This document shows positions 6,897-16,910 of a stretch of 64,000 nt of DNA, piece after piece; position 1 is the stretch's first letter, and every line of letters begins with the position of its first letter. The position numbers and the translations under genes were made by a program. Source of the stretch: Litoribacterium kuwaitense (GTDB taxonomy: Bacteria; Bacillota; Bacilli; Bacillales; DSM-28697); contig NZ_JAALFC010000020.1 of the NCBI RefSeq assembly GCF_011058155.1, positions 1-64,000 on the forward strand. Reading direction: 5' to 3'. The notes under the pieces are model-generated. The model ran no database searches. It was given only the letters and a program-made list of their open reading frames with translations, and had not been told where the DNA came from.

Positions 6897-8344
6897 CAAT
6901 CATCAGCGGCTCCCTTCATGTCGTCAACATTGCCTGCCCGTATGACGTCAGCAGCATCATACTTTACACTGGCATCTGCCTTAATAAATACGCGCGGATG
7001 CAGCTGTAGCCGATGCAGTGTTGCGATAAATGAAGGGTTACTTGTCCATTGTGGATGGAGACGAAGCAATACAGCTTCTTCATCACGATCTGGATATGCA
7101 GATTGAACGACTTCTTGTATGCGGCGGAGAAACTCCTCATCTGACACGACCCGCCCAGTCCCTTGACAACGTGAACATGACTGCTCAAGCCTTTCAAAGA
7201 GTGGTCGACCTCCCCGCTTACGAATTAACTCGTACATCCCCATGGCTGTAAAGCCGAACGATTCTGTTCGAGCTTTGTATTGTTTCAGACGCCGTAACAA
7301 CTCTGCCTCAATCTTCTGTCGCATACTTTTGTCTTGCATATCAATAAAATCAATGACGATCATTCCGCCAATGTCTCGCAGATGTAGCTGCCGCGGAATC
7401 TCGCGTGCCGCTTCAAGGTTCGTTACAAAAATGGTTTGCTCTTTTTCCCGTCCACCTAGCGCTCTTGTCGTATTTACATCGATGACAGTCATCGCTTCAG
7501 TAGGCTCGATGACAAGCTCTCCTCCGCTTTTTAAAGAAATGACATTTGACAAAACACTTGCGATTGCAGTGTCAATCCCATGCTTAGGAAACAAGGAACT
7601 CCCACATTCATCAATCTCCCAGTGAACTTGGTCGGTCATAAAGTTTGCCGAAAGCTTGTTTTTCAATGATCGGCTGTTTGTCACAATGTGAAGCGTTGCT
7701 TGCTGTGACGCCTCAACTAAATAATCTTCAATTTTTGAAGCTTGGCGTGATAAACGTTGTACGTTAGAAGCCTGACGAAATTGATGACAGATCGCTTCAT
7801 GCTCTTTTTTCTTACTAAAAAAAGATGCCTCTAAGGCGAGGTCTTGTATTGCTTCTGCATTTGTTCTAAATAATACCCCTTCACCTTTTGTACAGACGCG
7901 CTTCGCTAGTGAGAGTAAGCGTTCTTTCGCCGTTTGCTCCTTTATCTTTTTTGACACAGCAATATAATCGCTCTCAGGCATATAAACTAGCCCGTGAGCT
8001 CGATACTCTAACTTCATTGTCAAGCGTGCCCCTTTATCGGCAAACGGCTCCTTTTTAACTTGCACCAACACTTTTTGACCATGTGACAAAGCGGATCGGA
8101 TGGAGGCTGACCCCTTTGCGGTCAACTCACTTACTGGCAAAAACCCTTCTTTCTCTGCACCAAAGTCAATAAAAGCCGCCTGAAGCGAAGGTACAACCTT
8201 GGTAACTCGCCCGACAAATATATCAAAAAGTTGAGGACGATCGCCTTCCTCCTCAATCACAATATCACTAAGCGCACCATTTTCCACCGCAACGAGCCGC
8301 TTCGGAATGGTTTGCCCATCAATGAACACTCTTCTCACATCCAT
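6893..8344 (-). CDS. rng: Ribonuclease E/G family endoribonuclease
   Basis: Single-strand-specific endoribonuclease for rRNA/mRNA processing. An S1 RNA-binding domain occupies about residues 35-115 (DIFVGRVTKVVPSLQAAFIDFG). The RNase E/G catalytic core has the metal-binding aspartates in VIDVNT and GGMIVIDFIDMQD, and the zinc-link cysteines are in CSRCQGTGRV (about 415-425). The 483-residue size fits RNase G. The ATG at 8344 (MDVRRVFID) sits 7 bases after GGAGGG and is preferred to the ATG at 8350. B. subtilis lacks this enzyme; other bacilli have it between spoIVFB and rplU. Confidence 0.92.
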   Translation of the reverse strand: MDVRRVFIDGQTIPKRLVAVENGALSDIVIEEEGDRPQLFDIFVGRVTKVVPSLQAAFIDFGAEKEGFLPVSELTAKGSASIRSALSHGQKVLVQVKKEPFADKGARLTMKLEYRAHGLVYMPESDYIAVSKKIKEQTAKERLLSLAKRVCTKGEGVLFRTNAEAIQDLALEASFFSKKKEHEAICHQFRQASNVQRLSRQASKIEDYLVEASQQATLHIVTNSRSLKNKLSANFMTDQVHWEIDECGSSLFPKHGIDTAIASVLSNVISLKSGGELVIEPTEAMTVIDVNTTRALGGREKEQTIFVTNLEAAREIPRQLHLRDIGGMIVIDFIDMQDKSMRQKIEAELLRRLKQYKARTESFGFTAMGMYELIRKRGGRPLFERLEQSCSRCQGTGRVVSDEEFLRRIQEVVQSAYPDRDEEAVLLRLHPQWTSNPSFIATLHRLQLHPRVFIKADASVKYDAADVIRAGNVDDMKGAADDC

Positions 8345-8359
8345 AAGCATCCCTCCACT

Positions 8360-9238
8360 CTATTGCGTATTGTACCTCGTTTCTGTAGGAGGGTGCAAAA
8401 GATCACCAATCACGCGCTTATTCCCGTCTGTTGACATATAGGCTTTAGCAACTTGATGATCCCAGAGAGGTATGTTTCGCGAATCAACTTCTACATAAAA
8501 ACACGTCTTTATCCCACGATGAATCTCGCAACACGCTTCACTAAGAGGTGTATGAACAGCAACCGTCTTTTGATTCACCCGATAAAGCGAAGGATCTTGC
8601 TTGCCAGCGCGTTCAATTAAAAATTGCATAAAGGCATAAGGGCGCTTTTTCCACAAATCTAAATGTGTATAAATTAAAAACAATGCCATAAGCCACATAT
8701 GGAGGGAAGACACCTTTACAAGCACAGCTGTACTGACTGCTATGATACAAAAAAAGGAAGACAGAATGACATAACGCTTCGTCGCTCGACTATAGTTCTG
8801 AAACAATGAAAGAACTGCATAAAGCAAGCGGCCTCCATCAAGCGGATGAATTGGCAGGAGATTGAAACAAAGGAGGGAGGCATTACAGCCAAGCCAAAAA
8901 AAATAGAGCTCTACCGTAAAGCCTGGCAAAATATTTAATAAAGAAAAAGGAATGAAAAGAAGCCAAATATGTTGTAACGGCCCGGCAATGGCAACGATCA
9001 CCTCTTGATAAAAAGGAGCATTGCCATAGGCATTCGTATGAATGACTCCACCAAAAGGAAATAATTCAATGCGCTCTAACCGCCACTTAAAAAAAAGCGC
9101 CGCGAATGCGTGTCCCGCTTCATGTATTAATACAACGGTTACGACAATGAGAAGCTGGCGAAAGTACCCAGTTGCAACTGCTGTCATTGCCACTACCCAA
9201 AATAGTGGATGAACATAAATTCGCGATCGAACAGTCAA
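8360..9238 (-). CDS. spoIVFB: SpoIVFB intramembrane metalloprotease (pro-sigma-K processing)
   Basis: Site-2-protease family enzyme in the outer forespore membrane; it cleaves pro-sigma-K to active sigma-K in the mother cell. The zinc motif HEAGH lies at about residues 39-43 in a membrane segment, and the third ligand motif is LLPIHPLDGGR (about 128-138). Several hydrophobic segments span residues 10-190. A cytosolic CBS-like tail follows. Translation starts at TTG 9238, overlapping the spoIVFA stop (TTGA), so the two are coupled. Length 292 residues, normal for the family. Confidence 0.95.
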   Translation of the reverse strand: MTVRSRIYVHPLFWVVAMTAVATGYFRQLLIVVTVVLIHEAGHAFAALFFKWRLERIELFPFGGVIHTNAYGNAPFYQEVIVAIAGPLQHIWLLFIPFSLLNILPGFTVELYFFWLGCNASLLCFNLLPIHPLDGGRLLYAVLSLFQNYSRATKRYVILSSFFCIIAVSTAVLVKVSSLHMWLMALFLIYTHLDLWKKRPYAFMQFLIERAGKQDPSLYRVNQKTVAVHTPLSEACCEIHRGIKTCFYVEVDSRNIPLWDHQVAKAYMSTDGNKRVIGDLLHPPTETRYNTQ

Positions 9239-9996
9239 TCGAATGTCCCCTCTAACGGGTTTACAAAAGATTCCTTGTATTTCTTAGCAAAATAATACTG
9301 GGCCGACGTCTCTGTCCCTTTCACAGCTCCAACAACTTGACGGTCATCGATAAAGTCGTATAGCTGTACAGATACTTCGTCGAGGTTTCCATACCATGTT
9401 TCCGTATCATCACTATGTTGGACAATGACAGTCTTCCCTAACTCGTCTTTTGTCCCTGCAAAAATGACATAGCCGTAATCAATGCTTTTCACTTCTGTAT
9501 TGGGCCCTGTTTCAATGACGACGCCGCGATGATCTTGACTAAAAGGCTTTGCGACCTGTCCACTCGCCGGAAGGGCTAAATTGTCAGCAGGCCCCTGCGG
9601 TATGTCTTCGATGGTCTGATCTTCCGAGGCTAAAGGCTGGGTCGACTCTTTAGTAAAAGGTAGCCAAGCAAAAGGTTCGCCAAAATGAGCACTATACCAT
9701 TCTTCAACAGCCGCAAAAGAATAATTTTCGGTCATGACCGTTGATAAGAAACGTTTCGGCTCATCCATCAACGGATCATCACGTTGGACGATGACGACGC
9801 TTAGTAAAAATAAAAGTGCTGCCAGCAACATTTTTGTCAAAAACGTGTCCAGACGAAATAGTGGATGCGTCGATGCTGTGCTTTGTTTCACCGGCTCCTT
9901 GTCTGGCAAATCCTTATGCTCATACGTTGTCGCCTTCATTTGTTGACGCTTCATTTTTTGTCGAATGCTTTTTCGGACTTGATCGGCACGTCTCAA
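9235..9996 (-). CDS. spoIVFA: SpoIVFA regulator of SpoIVFB
   Basis: Holds SpoIVFB inactive with BofA until a forespore signal arrives. The cytosolic N-terminus is basic, one membrane segment is at about residues 54-72 (MLLAALLFLLSVVIV), and the outer domain is a degenerate M23/LytM fold (about 150-235) without the metal ligands of active peptidases. Chosen start: TTG at 9996, 5 bases after AAAGGAGGAGGGG. A longer frame from 10023 would translate this ribosome site itself. First gene of spoIVFA-spoIVFB. Confidence 0.9.
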   Translation of the reverse strand: MRRADQVRKSIRQKMKRQQMKATTYEHKDLPDKEPVKQSTASTHPLFRLDTFLTKMLLAALLFLLSVVIVQRDDPLMDEPKRFLSTVMTENYSFAAVEEWYSAHFGEPFAWLPFTKESTQPLASEDQTIEDIPQGPADNLALPASGQVAKPFSQDHRGVVIETGPNTEVKSIDYGYVIFAGTKDELGKTVIVQHSDDTETWYGNLDEVSVQLYDFIDDRQVVGAVKGTETSAQYYFAKKYKESFVNPLEGTFD

Positions 9997-10329
9997 ACCA
10001 AACCCCTCCTCCTTTTTGTACAAGTTTATGTGCTAAATCGCTACATATGCCGGCTTGTCTCCACCACCATAAAAAAGCAGCAATTCACAACATGGAGAGG
10101 TAAGGTTAGCAAATTCCTGTGAAAGCAAAAAAAGCATGGTGCGCTTTTAAACACACACATGCTTACATGCAGACAAAATCAACCATTTTTGATTTTCGCC
10201 TGCATCGATCCTATGGGTCACGTACAATTCTAATGAATAAACAAACGAGCAACAAACCCTTCACTTGTGAAGGGAAGAGCGGCAGGTACGCGAGCGCATT
10301 CGCCAAGCTGGCGGAAATACCAAAGTTAT
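9997..10329. other. intergenic region minD-spoIVFA
   Basis: About 330 bases with no convincing gene. It holds the spoIVFA ribosome site, the minD terminator (10245-10274) and A/T-rich sequence in which a sigma-E-type promoter for spoIVFA would be expected; I could not place it with confidence. Confidence 0.5.
10245..10274 (-). terminator. terminator of minCD transcript
   Basis: Perfect 8-bp hairpin CCCTTCAC-aa-GTGAAGGG (10257-10274) followed on the minus strand by TTTGTTGCTCGTTTGT, about 55 bases after the minD stop. Confidence 0.75.
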
Positions 10330-11127
10330 TTAAGCACGCATACCGAAGAAATGTTTGACTTTTTGGAAAATCGTCTTTTTCTCATCTATTGCCATTAAAG
10401 GCACAGACTCTCCTAAAATACGCCTGGCCATATTGCGATAAGCTAGTGACGCTTTGTTATCCGGATTCATTACAATTGGCTCACCATTGTTTGACGCTTT
10501 AATGACCGAATCATCATCTGCGACAATACCGAGTAAGTCAATCGCTAAAACAGACACGATTTCATCGACGTCCATCGTATCGCCTTTTTTCATCATGTGT
10601 GAACGGATGCGATTAACGATCAGCCTCGGTGATCCGATCTCCTCTTGTTCAAGCAACCCAATGATCCGATCTGCATCGCGAACTGATGAAAGTTCTGGTG
10701 TAGTCACGACGATCGATAGATCCGCACCAGCAATGGCATTGCGGAATCCTTGCTCTATTCCAGCCGGACAATCAATCAGGACAAAATCAAAATCTTGCTT
10801 TAACGTATCAATAACCTCTTTCACTTGCTCAGGCTGCACAGATGTCTTGTCCTTCGTTTGGGCAGCAGGTAACAAGGAAAGCGCATCAAACCGTTTGTCT
10901 TTGATGAGTGCCGTCTGAAGTTTGCATCGACCTTCTGCGACATCAACAAGGTCGTAAATAATTCGATTTTCTAACCCCATAATGACATCTAAGTTCCGTA
11001 GACCGATATCAGTGTCTACGAGGCAAACGTGTTTTCCGGCAAGTGCCAGAGCCGTTCCTAGATTGGCGGTGGTCGTCGTTTTTCCGACGCCCCCTTTACC
11101 GGATGTGACGACGATAGCTTCTCCCAC
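10330..11127 (-). CDS. minD: Septum site-determining ATPase MinD
   Basis: Membrane-bound ParA-family ATPase that recruits MinC to poles to block polar division. Deviant Walker A KGGVGKTTTTANLG at about residues 11-24, switch region DTDIGLRNLDVIMG, and a C-terminal amphipathic membrane-targeting helix (IFQKVKHFFGMRA). 265 residues, GTG start, one base after minC. It ends the mreBCD-minCD set, as in B. subtilis. Confidence 0.97.
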   Translation of the reverse strand: MGEAIVVTSGKGGVGKTTTTANLGTALALAGKHVCLVDTDIGLRNLDVIMGLENRIIYDLVDVAEGRCKLQTALIKDKRFDALSLLPAAQTKDKTSVQPEQVKEVIDTLKQDFDFVLIDCPAGIEQGFRNAIAGADLSIVVTTPELSSVRDADRIIGLLEQEEIGSPRLIVNRIRSHMMKKGDTMDVDEIVSVLAIDLLGIVADDDSVIKASNNGEPIVMNPDNKASLAYRNMARRILGESVPLMAIDEKKTIFQKVKHFFGMRA

Positions 11128-11128
11128 C

Positions 11129-11812
11129 TTACATTCCCCTTTCTAGCTTCATAAGTTTCGACTTAGCTTGAGCGAGAATTTGAAGACGGTCGATACGAAT
11201 CTGATCTGCTCCCTCATCGACAAATGCGCATTCCATCGTTTGTTCTTCTTGATGGGTATCTGGTGGACGACTCACTACTTCACTAATTCGAAGCTGCATC
11301 GGTTGCATTACAGAAGCACAAATGACTGCATCCTTACGACCAGAGGCACCAGCAATGGCCGTACCTCTTAAGGCACCCATGACATAAATGCTACCACCAG
11401 CCTTAACCGTTCCTCCGGGATTGACATCCCCAATGAGTAGCAAGTCGCCTGGTGTCTCAATCACCTGACCAGAGCGAACAACTTTAACTAAGCGTTCGAT
11501 CTGTTGCTCACGATGCCACTGGAGCGCTTTTTGCACAGACACGACATCCGAATCGATCGCTGTGACAACTAAGTTCTTCTCTTTCCGCACGAGCTCTTTC
11601 AACTCTTCCTCTTGTTCCTCGTTCAAATAACGATAGTTTGTCTTTAATCTCACATCAACAAGTAACGACCGGTCCATTTCCACCGGTGTACTTGCTAGTT
11701 TATCCTTTAGTTCTGCCAGGAGCTCTTCATAGCTGCACTGATCGTTCAGAACAAGTGTTAAACCGTCTTTAGTGCCTTTAATAGCTACATTTTGCTGTGT
11801 ATGCTCCCGCAT
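11129..11812 (-). CDS. minC: Septum site-determining protein MinC
   Basis: Inhibitor of FtsZ assembly, positioned by MinD. The N-terminal domain is at about residues 5-95. The C-terminal beta-helix (about 120-205) is recognisable by glycine-rich turns (GDLLLIGDVNPGGTVKAGG) that bind MinD. The ATG at 11812 follows GAGGTG by 6 bases and is preferred to the GTG at 11821 inside that site. About 227 residues. Confidence 0.95.
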   Translation of the reverse strand: MREHTQQNVAIKGTKDGLTLVLNDQCSYEELLAELKDKLASTPVEMDRSLLVDVRLKTNYRYLNEEQEEELKELVRKEKNLVVTAIDSDVVSVQKALQWHREQQIERLVKVVRSGQVIETPGDLLLIGDVNPGGTVKAGGSIYVMGALRGTAIAGASGRKDAVICASVMQPMQLRISEVVSRPPDTHQEEQTMECAFVDEGADQIRIDRLQILAQAKSKLMKLERGM

Positions 11813-11878
11813 GCTTTTCACCTCATAGCAAATGGATTCGACGACGTTGACAAAGAACCCTTTTTCATTAAGACGTTC

Positions 11879-12400
11879 TTAATTTTTAATCGGATCCGCA
11901 AATTCAGCCTTTGCAATCAAGTACTCAAATGGCTTGTAGAGGATAATACAAAAAATGGCATTAAACACAAGAGTCGGTAATAAACGTACATACGCAAAAG
12001 CTTGCAACGGATCCGATGTAAAACCGATAAACAATAAAACCCCATAGGTGATCCATTCAACTGCAGCAATACCCGCTGTACAAACGATGAGCGCCACGAT
12101 CAGTGTGTCTTGAAAATATTTGGACCACACCCCGATCATATAAGCCATGAGCGTGTATGAGAACGCATATATTCCGATGAGTCCAGTATAATATACGTCG
12201 TAAAGTAAGCCCATCGAAATGCCGTAGAGGATGCCGAGCGAACGTCCTTGCTTGAAAGCGAGCAAAAAAACTGCTACGAGAGAAAAGTGCGGTATAACGA
12301 GCCAATCCTGCTCTCCAAAAGCACCAGGCAGCCACTCAGTTACCGTGCTTTCCATCATAAAGAGAATCAGCACAACAAAGGCAAGAAGGAATTTATACAT
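11879..12400 (-). CDS. mreD: Rod-shape determining membrane protein MreD
   Basis: Integral membrane partner of MreB/MreC in the elongasome. 173 residues with five to six hydrophobic segments starting at MYKFLLAFVVLILFMM. ATG at 12400 overlaps the expected mreC stop (TAATG), with a GAGGAGGAGGAG ribosome site lying in the mreC tail, which indicates coupled translation. Confidence 0.94.
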   Translation of the reverse strand: MYKFLLAFVVLILFMMESTVTEWLPGAFGEQDWLVIPHFSLVAVFLLAFKQGRSLGILYGISMGLLYDVYYTGLIGIYAFSYTLMAYMIGVWSKYFQDTLIVALIVCTAGIAAVEWITYGVLLFIGFTSDPLQAFAYVRLLPTLVFNAIFCIILYKPFEYLIAKAEFADPIKN

Positions 12401-13273
12401 TACTCCTCCTCCTCGCTATTAACATCCTCAGGCGACACAGGAGTAATCTCGGGATCAATGATCATGACATGGCTCATCTCGTAAAATCTGAAGCCGGCTT
12501 CACATATGCTGTCTGCGTCAAACCATACTCATCAGGAACGGCTTCCAATACGGTACCGATCACAAGCCCTTTCGGAAAGTTGCCACCAAGACCTGAGGAG
12601 ATGACTGTTGCCCCTTCAGTAATATCGAAGCTCGTTTTTATTTTCGTAAACATGAGTGCTTCCCGCTCTTCATTAAACCCTTCAATTAAACCAAAAATGG
12701 ACTCGTCTCCCTGTACAATGGCCGAGATGGTATTCGTTCTTTCTTCACTACTTAAAAGCTGAACTGTAGACGTAAACGCTTGAACATTTCTAATCTGGCC
12801 AATGACACCCTCGGCAGTCATCACAGCCATATTTTTTTCCACGCCGTGCTGCGAACCTCGATTGACTGTCACGAGCTCATGCCAGCGATCTGGGTTGCGC
12901 CCAATCACAGACGCATGAATCGCTGAATAACCTGAGAGGCTGTCCTCTTTTTTAATAAATTCCGCAGCTCCTCATTTTCCTTTTTTAACGCAGTGACTTG
13001 AACGGCCATACTTGAATACTCATCCATTCGTGACTTTAATAGCTCATTTTCCTCATATACCCTGCGAAGATCACCTACATTTTCAACCACTTCTTGAATC
13101 CCCGATAATGGCGCCTGAACGACCCATTGCCCCCAGCCAACGACATCTTTAATAAACACTTCGGGCCAAGTCAAATCTCGACGTTCATTCATTGAAATGC
13201 CGATCAATGACACAAGAACAATGATACAGACGAGCAAAAGAATTAAGCGTTTATTCTTCAAAAAAGGAGGCAT
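12400..13273 (-). CDS. mreC: Rod-shape determining protein MreC (two frameshifts as sequenced)
   Basis: Single-pass elongasome protein: membrane anchor at about residues 10-28, coiled coil at about 65-110, then the beta-barrel MreC domain. Two one-base losses interrupt it. The first, in the six-T run 12948-12953, cuts the protein after NLLKK; restoring a base gives LLKKEDSLSGYSAIHASVIG and joins the next segment. The second, at C12480, cuts it after PASDFT; restoring a base gives DFTEMSHVMIIDPEITPV and a stop overlapping mreD. Both repairs recover family-typical sequence. mreC is essential or nearly so, so sequencing error is the likely cause. Confidence 0.88.
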
Positions 13274-13285
13274 GCAAGCACCCCT

Positions 13286-14329
13286 TTACGACTTACGCGA
13301 GCGTGCGGTTATACCTGCTTTTGAACGGAATAGATGCAAATTCTCAAGTGCTTTTCCAGTTCCTATGGCTACACAATCAAGAGGGTTTTCTGCTACGAGA
13401 ACAGGCATTTTTGTTTCCTCGCTCATCACCTTGTCCATATTCCGCAACAAAGCACCTCCACCGGTCAGAACAATGCCGCGATCCATAATATCAGCTGCGA
13501 GTTCAGGAGGCGTTTTTTCTAATGTATTTTTCACGGCCTCTAAGATCGAATCCACGGTATCCTTTAATGCGCCTGAAATTTCCTCGGCTGTCACTTCAAT
13601 CGTTTTTGGAAGTCCTGTAAGTAAGTCTCTGCCACGAATATCTAACGTTTCTTTCTCTTCAGGCTTGCCTGCAGAACCAATTTCCAGTTTTAGTGACTCA
13701 GCTGTACGAACACCAATCATGAGGTTGTACGTTTTTTTAATATATTGAATGATGGCATCATCCATTTCGTCACCTGCTACGCGAATGGACTGGCTTGTAA
13801 CGATTCCGCCCAAGGAAATAATCGCTACCTCTGTCGTTCCTCCACCGATGTCAACAACCATGCTCCCTGTTGGTTCCCACACTGGCAGATCAGCGCCAAT
13901 CGCAGCTGCGAAAGGTTCTTCAATCGTATATGCTTCTCTAGCACCCGCCTGTTTCGTCGCATCTTCAACCGCACGCTTTTCAACCGCTGTAATGCCACTC
14001 GGAACACAAACCATAACATTTGGCTTACGCGTGAACGATGAAAGGTTCTTTTGGGCTTCCTTAATAAAATGCTTGATCATCGTTGCCGTTGTCTCAAAAT
14101 CAGCAATGACGCCATCTTTCATCGGTCGTTTCGCGACAATATTTCCCGGTGTTCGACCAATCATATTCTTTGCATCGTTTCCGACCGCTTGAATTTCTCC
14201 CGTATCCGTGCGCATGGCAACGACAGACGGTTCTCTTAAAATAACACCTTTATTTTTTAAATAGACCAAAGTATTTGCCGTTCCGAGGTCTATACCCATA
14301 TCTTTTGTAAAACTGCCAAATCCAAACAT
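13286..14329 (-). CDS. mreB: Rod-shape determining actin homolog MreB
   Basis: Actin-like ATPase that organises cell-wall synthesis. The first phosphate loop is in [16 protein letters not shown], the second is [15 protein letters not shown], and the adenosine motif is [11 protein letters not shown]. 347 residues, near the family length. ATG start after AAAGGGAG. It heads mreBCD-minCD; 144 bases separate it from radC and could hold its own promoter. Confidence 0.97.
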   Translation of the reverse strand: MFGFGSFTKDMGIDLGTANTLVYLKNKGVILREPSVVAMRTDTGEIQAVGNDAKNMIGRTPGNIVAKRPMKDGVIADFETTATMIKHFIKEAQKNLSSFTRKPNVMVCVPSGITAVEKRAVEDATKQAGAREAYTIEEPFAAAIGADLPVWEPTGSMVVDIGGGTTEVAIISLGGIVTSQSIRVAGDEMDDAIIQYIKKTYNLMIGVRTAESLKLEIGSAGKPEEKETLDIRGRDLLTGLPKTIEVTAEEISGALKDTVDSILEAVKNTLEKTPPELAADIMDRGIVLTGGGALLRNMDKVMSEETKMPVLVAENPLDCVAIGTGKALENLHLFRSKAGITARSRKS

Positions 14330-14473
14330 GTATGTATACTCCCTTTCTCATCCCAATGTCGCAGCCTGACCGTACGTCATTCAGACATGTACGATTCTTA
14401 TATCATTTTTCAATTCGTTAGTCATTTAAAGAATACTTTTATTATAAGGGATTGAACGCATTTTAGATAGGCG

Positions 14474-15160
14474 TTAGATGTATCCTTTTTCACGCAAACT
14501 AATAAACTGTTCATTTCCGATAATTAAGTGATCAACTAGCTCCACACCGAGCACTTTCCCACATTCTGATAAGCGTTTTGTTACCTCTATATCTTCTTGA
14601 CTTGGAGAGGGGTCTCCGCTCGGATGATTATGAACACAAAGCACTGATGCTGCCGACGCTCGGATTGCTTCCTTAAAAACCTCACGAGGATGAACGATCG
14701 ACGCATTTAGGCTTCCAACAAAAATTGTTTTCTTTTCAGTCACATGATTTTTCGTATTTAAGAATAAACAGACAAAGTGCTCCTGCTTAAGGTGCTTCAT
14801 TTCTTCCATAACATACATCGAAGCATCGTGTGGACTACGAATGACCGTCGGAGCGCCCCCTTTTTCATTCGCTAGCCGGCAAGTCAATTCCATAACGGCC
14901 AGGAGCAAGGTCGCCTTTGCTTGACCAATACCTTTCGTTGACGTTAATTCAGCTAAAGATGCCTCCTGCAATTGCGCGAGTGACGGAAATGCGGTCAACA
15001 AGCGCAAGGAAAGCTGCATGACGGATTCATCCTTCGTCCCACTTTGCAAAATAATTGCTAGAAGTTCTTGATTCGACAAATGCTTCGCCCCATGGTTGAT
15101 CAGCCGCTCTCTCGGCCGGTCGTTTTGCGGCACATCCCGAATCATGATCGGCTTGTTCAT
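14474..15160 (-). CDS. radC: RadC/JAMM-domain protein
   Basis: Member of the JAB1/MPN/Mov34 metalloenzyme family historically called RadC; its role in DNA repair is unproven. An N-terminal helix-hairpin-helix (TKGIGQAKATLLLAVMEL, about residues 73-90) precedes the metal motif HNHPSGDPSPSQED (about 176-189). 228 residues. ATG at 15160 with GAGGTGG upstream. It lies between maf and mreB as in B. subtilis (ysxA). Confidence 0.94.
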   Translation of the reverse strand: MNKPIMIRDVPQNDRPRERLINHGAKHLSNQELLAIILQSGTKDESVMQLSLRLLTAFPSLAQLQEASLAELTSTKGIGQAKATLLLAVMELTCRLANEKGGAPTVIRSPHDASMYVMEEMKHLKQEHFVCLFLNTKNHVTEKKTIFVGSLNASIVHPREVFKEAIRASAASVLCVHNHPSGDPSPSQEDIEVTKRLSECGKVLGVELVDHLIIGNEQFISLREKGYI

Positions 15161-15172
15161 AACCCACCTCTT

Positions 15173-15751
15173 TCATTTTACTAAAGGGTGGCATCCAAAA
15201 CGCTGAAGCTTACGGTATGTCCGAGCGATGGGCAATCCGACGACATTATAATAGTCTCCATAAATTTGCTTGACAAACAATGCTCCAGTGCCTTGAATGC
15301 CGTAGCCTCCAGCTTTATCATAAGGCTCGTTCGTAGCAATATAAGCGGTGATTTCCGCCTCCGAGAGAGGCCAAAAGTGCACTTCTGTTGTCTCGACAAA
15401 CACTTCATCTACCGCTCCATTCACGATCGCCACTCCCGTCGATACGTGGTGAACCTTCCCTGATAAACACTTTAAAAACGAAGCAGCCTCATCCTTATTT
15501 TGCGGCTTCGCCAACAGCTCATCATCAGAAGAAACAACAGTGTCTGCTGCCAAAACAATACGAGAGGTGTGCAAAGACTGATAAACGTTTTGTGCCTTTT
15601 CATAGGCAAGACGTTTGGCATTTTCTTGCGGGCTTGCAGCTTGAGCAAATTTCTCATTGATTTGACTAGGGACCACCGTACAATGATAGCCGAAGGATTC
15701 GAGTAACTGAAGACGTCTAGGTGAGCCGGATGCGAGGACTAAAGAATTCAT
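15173..15751 (-). CDS. maf: Maf nucleotide pyrophosphatase
   Basis: House-cleaning dTTP/UTP pyrophosphatase that hydrolyses modified nucleotides and is tied to septum inhibition. The N-terminal loop is LASGSPRRLQLL; the catalytic and specificity region includes ADTVV and EPYDKAGGYGIQG. 192 residues, standard size. ATG at 15751 after GGAAG. Adjacent to radC, 12 bases apart. Confidence 0.95.
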   Translation of the reverse strand: MNSLVLASGSPRRLQLLESFGYHCTVVPSQINEKFAQAASPQENAKRLAYEKAQNVYQSLHTSRIVLAADTVVSSDDELLAKPQNKDEAASFLKCLSGKVHHVSTGVAIVNGAVDEVFVETTEVHFWPLSEAEITAYIATNEPYDKAGGYGIQGTGALFVKQIYGDYYNVVGLPIARTYRKLQRFGCHPLVK

Positions 15752-15950
15752 TCAAACACTTCCATTCTTTAATAAACACATGAGGAGAGAAAGGTGTATG
15801 CAAGTGTAGCAAACCTCCCTCTCCTTTAAAAATGCAGAAAATCCATTTTCTCTGCTCATAGGCTTCGTTAAGAGAGCATTTTTTATGACGGAAAGATAGA
15901 CATTCATCCTATCAATTGAAACAAGAAGTTTTTTATTCAACCAATTCACG

Positions 15951-16820
15951 TTATTCGGCCGAAAGCTCCAATAGCTTTTTGGTCGTAAGGTTCTCTATTT
16001 CACTGCGCGAATTAGCTTCTAATAATTGATCGTGCCACGCTGTCTTATCTGAACCCTGCATTGATTCACTCACAACCGCACGAACTTCAGCCAGCGTTTG
16101 CTCAGCGTCCAGCGCTTGTTGTACAGCGAGTGTAGTATTTGCTACATTCGTCTCCGGAAGCTCCACACGAAAAGGTTTTACGTACGTTTCGATATTAGGC
16201 AACTGGGCCGCCAGCTTCTTTCCAGCGAGTTCACTGGCAGCCAGCCGGTGAATCAAATACGTTTGTCCATTGGAATTCCATAAAAAGACAGAAACAGCTT
16301 GTTCGTTAAGCTTTTCTTGTATTTGTTCAGCAGCTTTTACATCCTCAAAAACACCGAGTTGGACCGCATACCCTTCATAAGTGGTCGAAAACGACGAGCT
16401 GTTCGGCTCAATCTGTGAAACAGACGCTGTTGACGTAGACGTAATGTCCGCCTGGGAAGATGCCACAGAGGAATGAGGATCTGAAAAAAGATATAAAAGA
16501 CAAAAGCCGAAAAAGATCCCTACAATCACGGCTGAAAATGCGGAAAAAACATTTCTTTCCCGTAAAAGGCCTTGCCCTGCTTAAGTTTAGAAAAGACAGC
16601 TTTTCGACGGTTTTTTCGTAAGTTTTCTTTTCAGCATTAAAGTTAGGTAATACCCAGTCCATAGCCTTACTCTCGATCACTAACTCCTCTCGCTTCTCTT
16701 CCTTTACATGAGTATGAGGATGAGAGGTTTGCCCCCATTGTTTCTCATCATGAACAATGGCGTGGCGTGCAGGTTTTCCGTTCACAAGTACAGCGATTTC
16801 CTCATTTTTTTTCCGTTCAA
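15951..16820 (-). CDS. spoIIB: SpoIIB-like SPOR-domain protein (frameshifted as sequenced)
   Basis: Probable SpoIIB, a forespore-septum protein of engulfment. The readable pieces are an N-terminal segment (IAVLVNGKPARH and AMDWVLPNF), a membrane anchor (AVIVGIFFGFCLLYLF) and a SPOR domain (from YEGYAVQLGVFEDVKAAEQIQ). One base restored in the six-T run 16611-16616 and one in TTT 16556-16558 join them as EKNRRKAVFSKLKQGK then YGKRNVFSAFSAVIVG. A third loss in the T run 16805-16812 is likely, because AGGAGG is followed 7 bases later by TTG at 16820 in the other frame. Position between maf and comC fits spoIIB. Confidence 0.75.
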
Positions 16821-16874
16821 CACGTGACCTCCTGTCCAACTGATTCTTTACTGTCTAGTATATTTTCGTAGAAT

Positions 16875-16910
16875 CAAAAAAAGAACAACAACTCACGATA
16901 GAGTTGATGT
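16875..16910 (-). terminator. terminator of comC transcript
   Basis: Minus-strand hairpin CAACTC-tatcgt-GAGTTG (16889-16906), extendable with flanking AACA/TGTT pairs, followed by TTGTTCTTTTTTTG. Confidence 0.75.

Noticed and set aside
15752-15949. 65-codon ORF between maf and spoIIB
   Set aside because: No ribosome site, no recognisable family, and it fills the gap exactly between two genes on the same strand; probably untranslated spacer.
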